Part shown: positions 1 to 7,217 of the stretch, one piece after another
Layout of the letters: each line of letters begins with the position of its first letter
Numbering within the stretch: the stretch's first letter is position 1
Assembly (NCBI RefSeq): GCF_014145635.1
Contig: NZ_JACHTC010000003.1
Span: 124,001 to 188,000, forward strand
DNA: 64,000 nucleotides
Direction: 5' to 3'
Origin: Myroides sp. WP-1
GTDB taxonomy: Bacteria > Bacteroidota > Bacteroidia > Flavobacteriales > Flavobacteriaceae
The notes under the pieces: model-generated
What the model was told of the DNA's origin: nothing
The model's database searches: none
Seen by the model: only the letters and a program-made list of their open reading frames with translations
Made by a program: the position numbers and the translations under genes

Positions 1-629
1 TCTACAGCGTAAGGAATCTCTTTTTCATAGTTCAACAAAATTTTCTCGCGAATAATTTCATTGACAAAGAAACGCTCCGATCTATCCGTTAAGGCATCTT
101 TTGCATAAAAAGGAGGCGATTCAGGTAATAATTCAATAATACGATCATAAACGGCTTGTGTATTAAACTTCTCTAAAGCAGAAATAGGAAAAATCTCTGC
201 ATTGGGAACCTTAGACTTCCACAACTCCATTTGTTCTTCTAATTGTTGCTGATTAGATTTATCAATTTTATTCAACAACAATAAAATAGGCACCTTAGAG
301 TGAATAATTCGATTAAAAAAAGCTTCGTCTTTCAATTCTTTTTCCCCTACTTCGACCATATAGATCAATACATCTGCGTCTTCAAAAGCAGATTTAACAA
401 AATCCATCATCGATTCTTGTAATTCATACGCTGGCTTAATAATACCCGGTGTATCAGAAAATACAATTTGATAATCCTCTTCATTTACAATTCCTAGAAT
501 ACGATGTCTTGTTGTTTGCGCTTTTGAAGTTATTATTGATAATCGCTCTCCCACTAATGCATTCATTAGGGTTGATTTCCCTACATTGGGATTACCTATA
601 ATATTCACAAATCCAGCTTTATGTGCCAT
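1..629 (-). CDS. era: GTPase Era, N-terminal part (runs off the left edge)
   Basis: Ras-like GTPase that binds 16S rRNA and helps 30S subunit maturation. Translating the minus strand from the ATG at 629 gives a G domain with the P-loop GNPNVGKS at residues 12-19, the switch II motif DTPG and the specificity motif NKID. About 209 codons are present. The C-terminal KH RNA-binding domain lies outside the window, so the gene is cut by the window edge and is not broken. The text just after the P-loop ([14 protein letters not shown]) is typical of Era and distinguishes it from the two-domain GTPase Der. A TAnnTTTG -7 box sits 20 bases upstream of the start. Confidence 0.95.
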   Translation of the reverse strand, partial: MAHKAGFVNIIGNPNVGKSTLMNALVGERLSIITSKAQTTRHRILGIVNEEDYQIVFSDTPGIIKPAYELQESMMDFVKSAFEDADVLIYMVEVGEKELKDEAFFNRIIHSKVPILLLLNKIDKSNQQQLEEQMELWKSKVPNAEIFPISALEKFNTQAVYDRIIELLPESPPFYAKDALTDRSERFFVNEIIREKILLNYEKEIPYAV

Positions 630-648
630 AAAAATATATTTTTCGCTA

Positions 649-656
649 CAAAGGTA
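649..656 (-). promoter_or_regulatory. Bacteroidota -7 promoter box of era
   Basis: The minus strand reads TACCTTTG, matching the TAnnTTTG consensus of the Bacteroidota primary sigma factor. It is 20 bases from the era ATG, giving a very short leader. No clear -33 TTTG is visible. Confidence 0.5.
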
Positions 657-790
657 GTTTTTATCAATGAGATAGTTGAAAAAAAATGAAAGAACTCGAC
701 TTAATTCCCTCTTTCTGTGTTTTTACATGCTGACAAATTTTGATTTATAGGCTATTTTACTAGTTTTATCCTTTTAATATAAAACACCGC

Positions 791-1450
791 ATGATGAACG
801 AAAACCAAAAACATTGGTCTAAGGTAGAATATCTACATGAAACTGTACAAAATCCCAATATACATATCAAAGGCAATACGAGTTATTACAGTCATGCTTG
901 GAGTGGAACCTTTGAAGAAAGTGTAGTTCGATACTTATATGGCGATTCTTATAGTTTAAGCCAATGGGAACCGGCTTGGCCTATTGATCAGTTGTATATT
1001 GGTTCTCATGTTTGCTTTGCCGCCGAGGTAGTGATTATTATGGGTGGAAATAACACCCATCGCACAGATTGGTTTAGTTTATACCCCTTTGTTGAAACAA
1101 TCATCGAATCCTACCAACCAAAAGGAGATACAATTATCAAAGATGGCGCATGGATTGGAATGCGTGCTATGATTATGCCAGGTGTTACCATTGGAGAAGG
1201 AGCGATTATTGCCTCTGGTGCTGTAGTAACCAAAGATGTTGCTCCTTATACCCTTGTTGCAGGAAATCCAGCCAAACCCATCAAAACAAGATTTGATGAA
1301 AATACCACAACACGTTTACTTCAACTAAACCTATACGATTGGGAAGAAGCCAAATTCAACGCCCTACAACCCTATTTAACGGCCAACAACATTGACCTAT
1401 TGGAAGAACAAAGTCAATTATTCGATCAAACCAATCAACCTTCTAAATAA
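791..1450 (+). CDS. CatB-like xenobiotic O-acetyltransferase (hexapeptide repeat)
   Basis: Probable acetyl-CoA-dependent O-acetyltransferase of the left-handed beta-helix family, related to type B chloramphenicol and streptogramin acetyltransferases. The 219 residues include the early 'NPNI' and 'YYS' signature, the family active-site block around His90 (NNTHRTDW, compare N-x-G-H-R-x-D-W in CatB), hexapeptide repeats near 115-155 (TIGEGAIIASGAVVTKDV) and the helix-forming end GNPAKPIKTRF. A second ATG three bases downstream is equally possible as start. It stands alone, without a transposon or integron nearby, so it is probably a chromosomal intrinsic gene. Whether it confers resistance cannot be told from sequence. 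Confidence 0.8.
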   Translation: MMNENQKHWSKVEYLHETVQNPNIHIKGNTSYYSHAWSGTFEESVVRYLYGDSYSLSQWEPAWPIDQLYIGSHVCFAAEVVIIMGGNNTHRTDWFSLYPFVETIIESYQPKGDTIIKDGAWIGMRAMIMPGVTIGEGAIIASGAVVTKDVAPYTLVAGNPAKPIKTRFDENTTTRLLQLNLYDWEEAKFNALQPYLTANNIDLLEEQSQLFDQTNQPSK

Positions 1451-1549
1451 TTCTTTAAAAAAATCTCCCACATACTCTTACTGCACAGCACATTACACCC
1501 TAACCAAGTACCATTATCCCAATCAAACTAAAGATTTTGTTTAATTTAC

Positions 1550-1582
1550 TTGGTTTGTACCAATATTAGTTTGTATATTTGC
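1550..1582 (+). promoter_or_regulatory. Promoter of initiator tRNA copy 1
   Basis: TATATTTGC at 1574-1582 is a full TAnnTTTGC -7 box. TTG at 1550-1552 is 21 bases upstream and TTTG at 1554-1557 is 16 bases upstream; either could be the -33 element. The box ends 10 bases before the mature tRNA. Confidence 0.7.
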
Positions 1583-1700
1583 ACCACAATAGCGCGGGAT
1601 AGAGCAGTAGGCAGCTCGTCGGGCTCATAACCCGAAGGTCACAGGTTCGAGTCCTGTTCCCGCTACTAAGCCAAAAGACTTAATCGTTAGATTAAGTCTT
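1564..1700 (+). repeat. Direct repeat containing tRNA-fMet, copy 1
   Basis: A 137-base unit (promoter -7 region, tRNA and terminator) that recurs at 5247-5383. By eye the two copies are identical except for the 4-base loop of the terminator, which is GTTA here and TAAC in the other copy, that is, reverse-complemented. Weaker similarity continues about 20 bases further upstream. Confidence 0.9.
1593..1665 (+). tRNA. tRNA-fMet (initiator, anticodon CAU), copy 1
   Basis: Cloverleaf found by hand: acceptor CGCGGGA (1593-1599) with TCCCGCT (1658-1664), D stem GAGC/GCTC, anticodon loop CTCATAA and T arm ACAGG-TTCGAGT-CCTGT. The unpaired C1:U72 position and the three consecutive G:C pairs (GGG/CCC) next to the anticodon loop are the hallmarks of an initiator tRNA. 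The 3' CCA is not encoded. A hairpin terminator follows at once. Confidence 0.95.
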
Positions 1701-1706
1701 TTTTTT
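1673..1706 (+). terminator. Terminator of tRNA-fMet copy 1
   Basis: Stem AAGACTTAATC/GATTAAGTCTT (11 bp), loop GTTA, then a run of T. Confidence 0.9.
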
Positions 1707-1842
1707 GCTTCTACACAAAATATTTTTTGTCTCTCGCCACTTTACCTACCCAAAAGTGACTTTTTTATCCCTTAGAGACAAAAATATGCGGTATTGTCTG
1801 TGTAATTTTTATTTAAAATATTTGCCTTAAAATACAGTACAC

Positions 1843-2481
1843 ATGAATACATTAGCACAGCAAATTGACGAATTAAATAAGAACTTAACACAACAAGTTC
1901 CCCCTGAAGTTTTAACTAGCTTCGGTCAATCTATTGAAGATGTAAAAAAATTACAACTCGAAGACCATTGTATCAAAGTAGGAGACACGTTTCCTAATTT
2001 TCAACTTAAAAACACAACGAATCAAGTCATAGAATTAAATGACTTACTACAAAAAGGCCCTGCAATCATTAGCTTCTTTCGTGGTTCTTGGTGTCCCTAT
2101 TGCAATTTGGAATTACGAGCATTACAACAAAAACTAAGCGAACTAGAAGCTAAAAAAGTTACATTGATTGCTATCTCTCCTCAACTTTCATCTTACAGTG
2201 CAACACTAAAAGAAACACTACATTTGGATTTTGAACTCCTAACGGATCAAGACAACCACTTAGCTAAACAGATCGGAATCAATTTTGAACTACAAGATTA
2301 CGTTAGTCCCATCTATCAAAATTTAGGGATTGATTTAGCTGTTTACAATGGCAATACACAACAAGAATTACCTATTCCCGCTGTTTTTACACTAGATTCT
2401 ACAGGGCGAGTAACGTACAAATTTGTGGATTCAAACTATATGAATCGCATAGATATGGAAGCCTTAGATTTGCATGTATAA
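1843..2481 (+). CDS. Peroxiredoxin-like (AhpC/TSA family) protein
   Basis: Thioredoxin-fold protein of the AhpC/TSA 'peroxiredoxin-like' branch, probably a cytosolic thiol peroxidase or thiol oxidoreductase. No signal peptide is seen. Of 212 residues, about 1-45 form a helical lead-in, and the redox domain begins at VGDTFPNFQL (about 47). The active-site block FFRGSWCPYC places a CxxC pair at Cys84 and Cys87 rather than the usual PxxxT(S)xxC of 2-Cys peroxiredoxins, which is typical of this branch. The C-terminal part contains IPAVFTLDSTGRVTY, a cis-Pro type thioredoxin motif. The gene sits between the two tRNA-fMet repeats and ends in its own terminator, so it appears monocistronic. Confidence 0.85.
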   Translation: MNTLAQQIDELNKNLTQQVPPEVLTSFGQSIEDVKKLQLEDHCIKVGDTFPNFQLKNTTNQVIELNDLLQKGPAIISFFRGSWCPYCNLELRALQQKLSELEAKKVTLIAISPQLSSYSATLKETLHLDFELLTDQDNHLAKQIGINFELQDYVSPIYQNLGIDLAVYNGNTQQELPIPAVFTLDSTGRVTYKFVDSNYMNRIDMEALDLHV

Positions 2482-2506
2482 AATTCGACAAGATAATCAT
2501 TGAACT

Positions 2507-2536
2507 AAAAAAGCATTCTTATGGGAATGCTTTTTT
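2507..2536 (+). terminator. Terminator after the peroxiredoxin-like gene
   Basis: Stem AAAAAAGCATTC/GAATGCTTTTTT with loop TTATGG. It also lies downstream of the convergent AraC gene at 2607 and its A/T ends are symmetric, so it may serve both strands. Confidence 0.85.
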
Positions 2537-2606
2537 AAACGAAGCCCTTAACCAAATTACTGAACATCCAAAAAACAAAGAAGACAACTAAATCTAGTAA
2601 TTTTTC

Positions 2607-3443
2607 TTACGTACTACTGTTTGCCTTTCTAAATGCAGACATACTACTTCCTTTATGGCGTTTAAAAAACTTATTACAGTGACTCTCATCAGCAAAACCA
2701 AACTCATCAACAATTTCATTGATGCGACGTTCACTAAACAACAAGCGATGTTCAATTAATCGAATTTTATAAGCTGAAATATACGATTGGAAAGATTCTC
2801 CGCAATGCTTTCGAAAATAGCTTCCCAAATAAGTGGGTGACATGCCAAATTTCGGAGCGACAACTGTTACTTTTAACTGTTCTGGCTCGCGAATATGCTC
2901 TTGAATATAGTTGAGAATAGACACCATTTTCATATCCGTATTGTTGGACAAAGGTTCAAACTGAATCATGGCGATATTTCTTGCTGCTATCACTAAAATA
3001 GCATTAACCAAGTGCCGAACTAAATCTTCATTATACATAGTTTCTATGGCTATAACCTGTCTCAACGTTTGCATTAATTGATGTACAACGTGTTTATCTT
3101 CTTCGTTTACTAAAACGGAAGCCGATAGTTGAGAAGCATAGTAGAGTAAACATTCAATATGATCTATACTCTTCCATTGGTAATCTTTGACATAAGATTC
3201 GCCAAATCGAACTACCATAAACTCGCACATTCCCTCTAAATCAAATTCATGACAATCTTGAGGAGTAATCAAAAACAAATCGCCTACTTGAAATTCAATG
3301 CGATTGCCGTTAACCGTGTGCTTGCCTTTACCTGCGACAACGTAAACTAATTCAAAAAAGTTAAATATCCTGTCTCGCAACGGACAGCTGTCGATTTGTT
3401 CATAATATACTTCTAATGCTTGGTATATGTTTTCTCTTCCCAT
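2607..3443 (-). CDS. AraC-family transcriptional regulator
   Basis: Cytosolic DNA-binding regulator of 278 residues. The N-terminal half has the cupin-type sensor pattern (VAGKGKHTVNGNRIEF, GDLFLITP). The C-terminal 100 residues carry the two helix-turn-helix units of the AraC family (FGMSPTYLGSYFRKHCGESF and NEIVDEFGFADESHCNKFFK). It is divergent from the esterase/oxidoreductase pair at 3580-5128, which is the usual arrangement for a regulator and its target. The shared 136-base intergenic region holds an inverted repeat overlapping a promoter. The inducer is unknown. The start ATG lies only 4 bases after a -7 box, so the mRNA is probably leaderless. Confidence 0.88.
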   Translation of the reverse strand: MGRENIYQALEVYYEQIDSCPLRDRIFNFFELVYVVAGKGKHTVNGNRIEFQVGDLFLITPQDCHEFDLEGMCEFMVVRFGESYVKDYQWKSIDHIECLLYYASQLSASVLVNEEDKHVVHQLMQTLRQVIAIETMYNEDLVRHLVNAILVIAARNIAMIQFEPLSNNTDMKMVSILNYIQEHIREPEQLKVTVVAPKFGMSPTYLGSYFRKHCGESFQSYISAYKIRLIEHRLLFSERRINEIVDEFGFADESHCNKFFKRHKGSSMSAFRKANSST

Positions 3444-3446
3444 ACC

Positions 3447-3455
3447 GCAAAGATA
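3447..3455 (-). promoter_or_regulatory. -7 box of the AraC gene
   Basis: The minus strand reads TATCTTTGC, a perfect TAnnTTTGC. It ends 3 bases before the ATG at 3443, which implies a leaderless or nearly leaderless transcript. Confidence 0.65.
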
Positions 3456-3483
3456 CCGAAAACAGCTTTATTTATACCGATAT

Positions 3484-3508
3484 ATAGACAAAAATCAGTC
3501 TATTTTTG
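3484..3508 (+). promoter_or_regulatory. Inverted repeat overlapping the esterase promoter
   Basis: ATAGAC-N7-GTCTAT (3484-3502) overlaps a plus-strand -7 box TATTTTTGC (3500-3508). This is a plausible operator, perhaps for the adjacent AraC protein, placed to control transcription of the gene at 3580. Confidence 0.45.
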
Positions 3509-3579
3509 CATTAAAATAGAAGTATAAACTATTATTTACCGTCGTAAACCCATGTAATTGACAAAAAAGAACATCGAAT

Positions 3580-4533
3580 ATGATCCAACAAGATATCCCT
3601 TCAGAATTAGTACAGGCCATCAAAGAGAGTCCTTATAGCGAAATAGATTACGAGTATTTAGTAGCATTTAATCCAACACAAATTCGCATAGAAGAACAAA
3701 AAATAGCAGAAACCGAAGAGCCTTTGGTTATTCCTGTAGGATTAACTGTAACCAATATAGAAATTCCCTCTCGAGATAATGATCGCAATATTCGCTTAAG
3801 AACTTATTGTCCTACGAATCAAACCGAACTACCTGTACTGTTGTATTTTCATGGAGGAGCTTTTATATATGGCACACCTGAACAGTACGACTTTATTTTT
3901 TACGAATTAGCATCTGCCCTTCAACTGGTTGTTGTATCGGTAGACTATCGCCTAGCACCAGAACATCCTTTTCCTGCAGCCTTACACGATGGATATGATG
4001 CGCTACGTTGGTTATCTACACAAGCGCATACTTTAGGAGGAAATATCAACAACATCAATGTTGGAGGGAGTAGCGCAGGAGGAACGATTGCTGCCTCTCT
4101 TGCCCAATACGCCTTAGCTCAAAGAGAAATAACTATTCGCCATCAGTATTTGATTTATCCCCCTATGGATCACCGCTTGCAAACTCCATCTATGGAATTA
4201 TTAGCTGATGCTCCCATGCAAAGCAAACAAGCGGCTGTTTGGATGTGGCGACATTATTTAGGAGAAAATCTAAACACACCTCCCCTCTATGCTGTACCCG
4301 CTTTGCAAGTCGATCTGAATCATCTTCCACCTGCAACAATTGTCATCGCTGAATTTGATCCTCTCAAAGATGAAGCTAAAGAATATGCTCAACGTCTTCA
4401 ACAAGCGGAAATTCCAACATCTGTTTTTGAAATAAAAGGAGCTACTCACGTCTTTGACTTTTTCCCTACCCTAATGGCAAGAGAATTTTGGCAAACACAA
4501 ATCACTTATTTAAAAAATATTTTTACTCGTTAA
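3580..4533 (+). CDS. Alpha/beta hydrolase (hormone-sensitive-lipase type esterase)
   Basis: Probable carboxylesterase of the HSL family (317 residues, cytosolic). The oxyanion-hole motif HGGA is at 91-94 and the nucleophile elbow GGSSAGG at 162-168 makes Ser165 the nucleophile. The acid is in EFDPLKDE and the catalytic His is in GATHVFDFF near the C-terminus. The YRLAPEHPFPAAL segment around 123-134 is also typical of HSL esterases. The next gene starts 4 bases after its stop, so the two form an operon, divergent from the AraC regulator. The substrate cannot be told. Confidence 0.88.
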   Translation: MIQQDIPSELVQAIKESPYSEIDYEYLVAFNPTQIRIEEQKIAETEEPLVIPVGLTVTNIEIPSRDNDRNIRLRTYCPTNQTELPVLLYFHGGAFIYGTPEQYDFIFYELASALQLVVVSVDYRLAPEHPFPAALHDGYDALRWLSTQAHTLGGNINNINVGGSSAGGTIAASLAQYALAQREITIRHQYLIYPPMDHRLQTPSMELLADAPMQSKQAAVWMWRHYLGENLNTPPLYAVPALQVDLNHLPPATIVIAEFDPLKDEAKEYAQRLQQAEIPTSVFEIKGATHVFDFFPTLMAREFWQTQITYLKNIFTR

Positions 4534-4537
4534 TTCT

Positions 4538-5128
4538 ATGAATATATTAGTTATCAACGGACATCCCAATCCAATAAGTCTCAATGCTACATTAGCAGAA
4601 GTTTACATTGAAACGGCACAAACCTTAGGAGCAAACGTGCGTTACCTAGCCATTGGTGAATTAGATTTCAATCCTAATTTAGCTTTTGGTTATGCCAAAC
4701 GCATGGAACTAGAACCTGATTTAGTGTACGCATTAGAAAACATCAACTGGAGTACACATCAGGTTTGGATTCATCCGATGTGGTGGGTAGGCATGCCAGC
4801 AGTAATGAAAGGTTTTTTTGATCGTTTATTCCTGCCTGGATTGGTGTTTAAGCATCATTCCACAACACATACCGAAGGTCTATTACAAGGTAAAACAGCT
4901 CGCATTTTAGTAACTATGGGCGATTTATCACCTGAAGTACATCAAACGATCTATCGAGCTAGTGGCTTAATCCCTTTAAAGGAGGGCATACTATCCTACT
5001 GTGGTGTACAAATTGAAAATGCAGAGGTAGTGGGTCCATTAAACGATTACAGTGCATTTGATATCGAGCAACTCATCGAACAAGTCAAACAAAAGGCTCG
5101 AATAGATGTTGAAAAGCATCAAACCTAG
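4538..5128 (+). CDS. NAD(P)H-dependent flavin oxidoreductase (quinone reductase type)
   Basis: Flavodoxin-fold enzyme of the NQO/KefF/MdaB group, 196 residues. It opens with the beta-strand and phosphate loop MNILVINGHPNPISLNATLA, followed by the family motif HPMWWVGMPAVMKGFFDRLF (about 88-107) that forms the flavin and dimer site. It probably reduces quinones or other electrophiles using FMN/FAD. Together with the esterase, the peroxiredoxin-like gene and the AraC regulator it suggests a detoxification cassette, which is inference from neighbourhood only. Confidence 0.85.
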   Translation: MNILVINGHPNPISLNATLAEVYIETAQTLGANVRYLAIGELDFNPNLAFGYAKRMELEPDLVYALENINWSTHQVWIHPMWWVGMPAVMKGFFDRLFLPGLVFKHHSTTHTEGLLQGKTARILVTMGDLSPEVHQTIYRASGLIPLKEGILSYCGVQIENAEVVGPLNDYSAFDIEQLIEQVKQKARIDVEKHQT

Positions 5129-5246
5129 AAAACTTGTTGTTAAATTTAAAAACAAACAACACCACAATTAACTAAAAATCAATAACTTGAGTATAAATAA
5201 TTAAATTAAACTACTTTTTTAATCACATTTACTTGTTTTGTATCTT

Positions 5247-5383
5247 TATTAGTTTGTATATTTGCACCACAATAGCGCGGGATAGAGCAGTAGGCAGCTC
5301 GTCGGGCTCATAACCCGAAGGTCACAGGTTCGAGTCCTGTTCCCGCTACTAAGCCAAAAGACTTAATCTAACGATTAAGTCTT
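5247..5383 (+). repeat. Direct repeat containing tRNA-fMet, copy 2
   Basis: Second copy of the unit at 1564-1700, exactly 3683 bases away. It contains promoter -7 box TATATTTGC (5257-5265), tRNA and terminator, and the terminator loop is in flipped orientation. Confidence 0.9.
5276..5348 (+). tRNA. tRNA-fMet (initiator, anticodon CAU), copy 2
   Basis: Base-for-base identical to copy 1 at 1593-1665, with the same C1:U72 mismatch, GGG/CCC anticodon stem and no encoded CCA. Confidence 0.95.
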
Positions 5384-5390
5384 TTTTTTT
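5358..5390 (+). terminator. Terminator of tRNA-fMet copy 2
   Basis: Same 11-bp stem as copy 1 (AAGACTTAATC/GATTAAGTCTT), but the loop reads TAAC instead of GTTA. A run of T follows. Confidence 0.9.
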
Positions 5391-5473
5391 GGTTTTATCT
5401 AAGCAATGAGCTATTTATAATAGTCCTGTACACAAACTACATCGCGACGTGCTCTAATTAAATGACAGAAGTA

Positions 5474-6505
5474 TTAACCCCCTTGCATGGTTTCCTCCAT
5501 TGTCGGTCGGTTTCGCTCTCCTTTCATTACACTTTGAATCAAATCTTTAATATTTTTATTTACTTTATCCTTAGGCTCTAAACGAAGTGCTTCTTCAATC
5601 AAGCTTAAAGCTTCCTGATCCCGTTCAGCCAACACTAAATTCATCGCGTGATTTCCCATTAAAGCAAAATCGTTGGGTTTTCGCTTTATTGAAGCCTCAG
5701 AATAGAATAAGGCTTTTTCTAAATTTTGAAGATGGATAGCTTCTAAAGCAGCCTCCATGGGAATCGAGTGATTTTCTTCATTTACAGTAAAAGCTTTTTC
5801 TAACAAAGCAAAAGCTTCATCGTGTCGATTTAATCGTTGAAGCGCTTTAGCAGACAATACCATACTCGGCCAATGGTCATCGAACATAGCCAAGCACTGT
5901 TTAAAATATCCAACAGATTCTTCTAACTTCAATTGATCAGCTGGATCCAAGGGTTGCATGCTATAATCACCCAACAAAATAAGTCCTTGTTGTTTTTCAC
6001 AAGCTAAGTCGTAAAGCCTATTAAAATCATCGATCTTCTTTTGTTCTGTTGCTTCTTCATCGAGTTGATCGTAAATTGTTCCATTCATCAATTGTTCGAT
6101 TTCATCTGGCAACAACTCTTTACTATAAGGAGAATAGGGGTTCAAAACTAGGGTAGATCCTTTAGTAAGCCCAAATAGATCTTGTCCTTTTAAACTGACA
6201 TAAGAAACCTTGTCACGCATGATATCTTGATCAAAAATGCGATTTAAAGAAGTAAAAACGGGAATTACTCCATCGTTAAAGGACACCAATTTCACTGTGG
6301 TATTCGTCTCTACTTTTTGTGTTCCCTCCTCCATTTCTATATAATCAGGTGTTAAAACGACCAATTGATTCCACATTAATTTTTGATAGAAATACTTTCG
6401 CGCATCTAAATCTGAAGCAGCTTCCATTAAATAGCGTTCGAGTTCATTTTCAGGAAAGGTTGATTCTTGTTTTTTCTTCTTTTTAAAAATATCAAATAGT
6501 TTCAT
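5474..6505 (-). CDS. SseB-type domain protein with tetratricopeptide repeats
   Basis: Cytosolic protein of 343 residues, no signal peptide, with a Lys-rich start (FKKKKKQ). Residues about 20-150 resemble the N-terminal SseB domain (ENELERYLMEAASDLDARKYFYQKL, then VVLTPD, VPVFTS-like and LNPYS segments). Residues about 185-335 read as TPR-like helical pairs (LKLEESVGYFKQCLAMFDDH, RHDEAFALLEKAFTVNEEN, ALSLIEEALRLEPKD). SseB was named for serine sensitivity and its biochemical role is unclear, so no function is assigned. It points the same way as the secreted unknown at 6552, 46 bases upstream of it in transcription. Confidence 0.65.
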   Translation of the reverse strand: MKLFDIFKKKKKQESTFPENELERYLMEAASDLDARKYFYQKLMWNQLVVLTPDYIEMEEGTQKVETNTTVKLVSFNDGVIPVFTSLNRIFDQDIMRDKVSYVSLKGQDLFGLTKGSTLVLNPYSPYSKELLPDEIEQLMNGTIYDQLDEEATEQKKIDDFNRLYDLACEKQQGLILLGDYSMQPLDPADQLKLEESVGYFKQCLAMFDDHWPSMVLSAKALQRLNRHDEAFALLEKAFTVNEENHSIPMEAALEAIHLQNLEKALFYSEASIKRKPNDFALMGNHAMNLVLAERDQEALSLIEEALRLEPKDKVNKNIKDLIQSVMKGERNRPTMEETMQGG

Positions 6506-6551
6506 TTATTCTTTTTTCTAGCCAATATAACTTTTGTTGTAAATAATTACG

Positions 6552-7121
6552 TTATTCACTTTTTTGCTTTTTATCTAGCGCTCCTTTTTTAAAGTTTTCT
6601 TTTGTTTTCATTCTCAGCTGAACAACTACAGTTGGTGACTCCAATCCTGTTTGATCTAGAGATGTTATACTGTAATCTATCATATAGTTTTGATCTAGAA
6701 TAACTAGCTCTGGTTTAACATTCAACACTACCGCATCAACCATAAAGATTAAATTCCCATTGAAACTAGCATTTTCTTTTGCCCATTGGTCTAAGGAAAT
6801 TAAACTTGATTTACCGCCATTTTTTTCTTGCAAAATTATTTTTTTATCAAAATTAAGTGTTCCCATTTTAAAGTTGCCCTGTTCTGTTTTCACATAGTCG
6901 AAATACTTCGGATTGATCGTTAATTGACTGTAGCCACTATATTCCTTTTTATCAATTTCAATGGTGTATTGAAAATTTAATTTCTCTAAGTCTTTAGCAA
7001 ATATTTGCGTTGGCATAGCTGCCGAAATATCCGTTGTTTGCTTCTTTTGTGCTATTGCAGTTGTTCCTATTAATCCCATACAAAGGAATCCTAAAACGCG
7101 TAAGGTTTGATATGTTCTCAT
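6552..7121 (-). CDS. Exported protein of unknown function
   Basis: 189-residue protein with a clear signal peptide (hydrophobic LRVLGFLCMGLIGTTAIAQ, cut probably after AIA or AIAQ). I place the start at the ATG at 7121 rather than further upstream, because the signal peptide begins there and the upstream in-frame residues do not look coded. The mature part is rich in beta-type alternation and Lys, with no motif I recognise. It is probably periplasmic or surface-associated. It ends with a Lys-rich tail. Confidence 0.6.
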   Translation of the reverse strand: MRTYQTLRVLGFLCMGLIGTTAIAQKKQTTDISAAMPTQIFAKDLEKLNFQYTIEIDKKEYSGYSQLTINPKYFDYVKTEQGNFKMGTLNFDKKIILQEKNGGKSSLISLDQWAKENASFNGNLIFMVDAVVLNVKPELVILDQNYMIDYSITSLDQTGLESPTVVVQLRMKTKENFKKGALDKKQKSE

Positions 7122-7217
7122 CTGTTTTTTTATTAAATGTAAGTAAAAACACGATATCTTGTACAGCACAATGAAAAAAGGTTTGCGTATAACACACAAA
7201 CCTTCTCTCTTTATTCT

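Noticed and set aside
791..1450. CatB-like gene as part of a resistance cassette or integron
   Set aside because: No attC-like site, integrase or IS is seen nearby; flanks are ordinary chromosomal genes.
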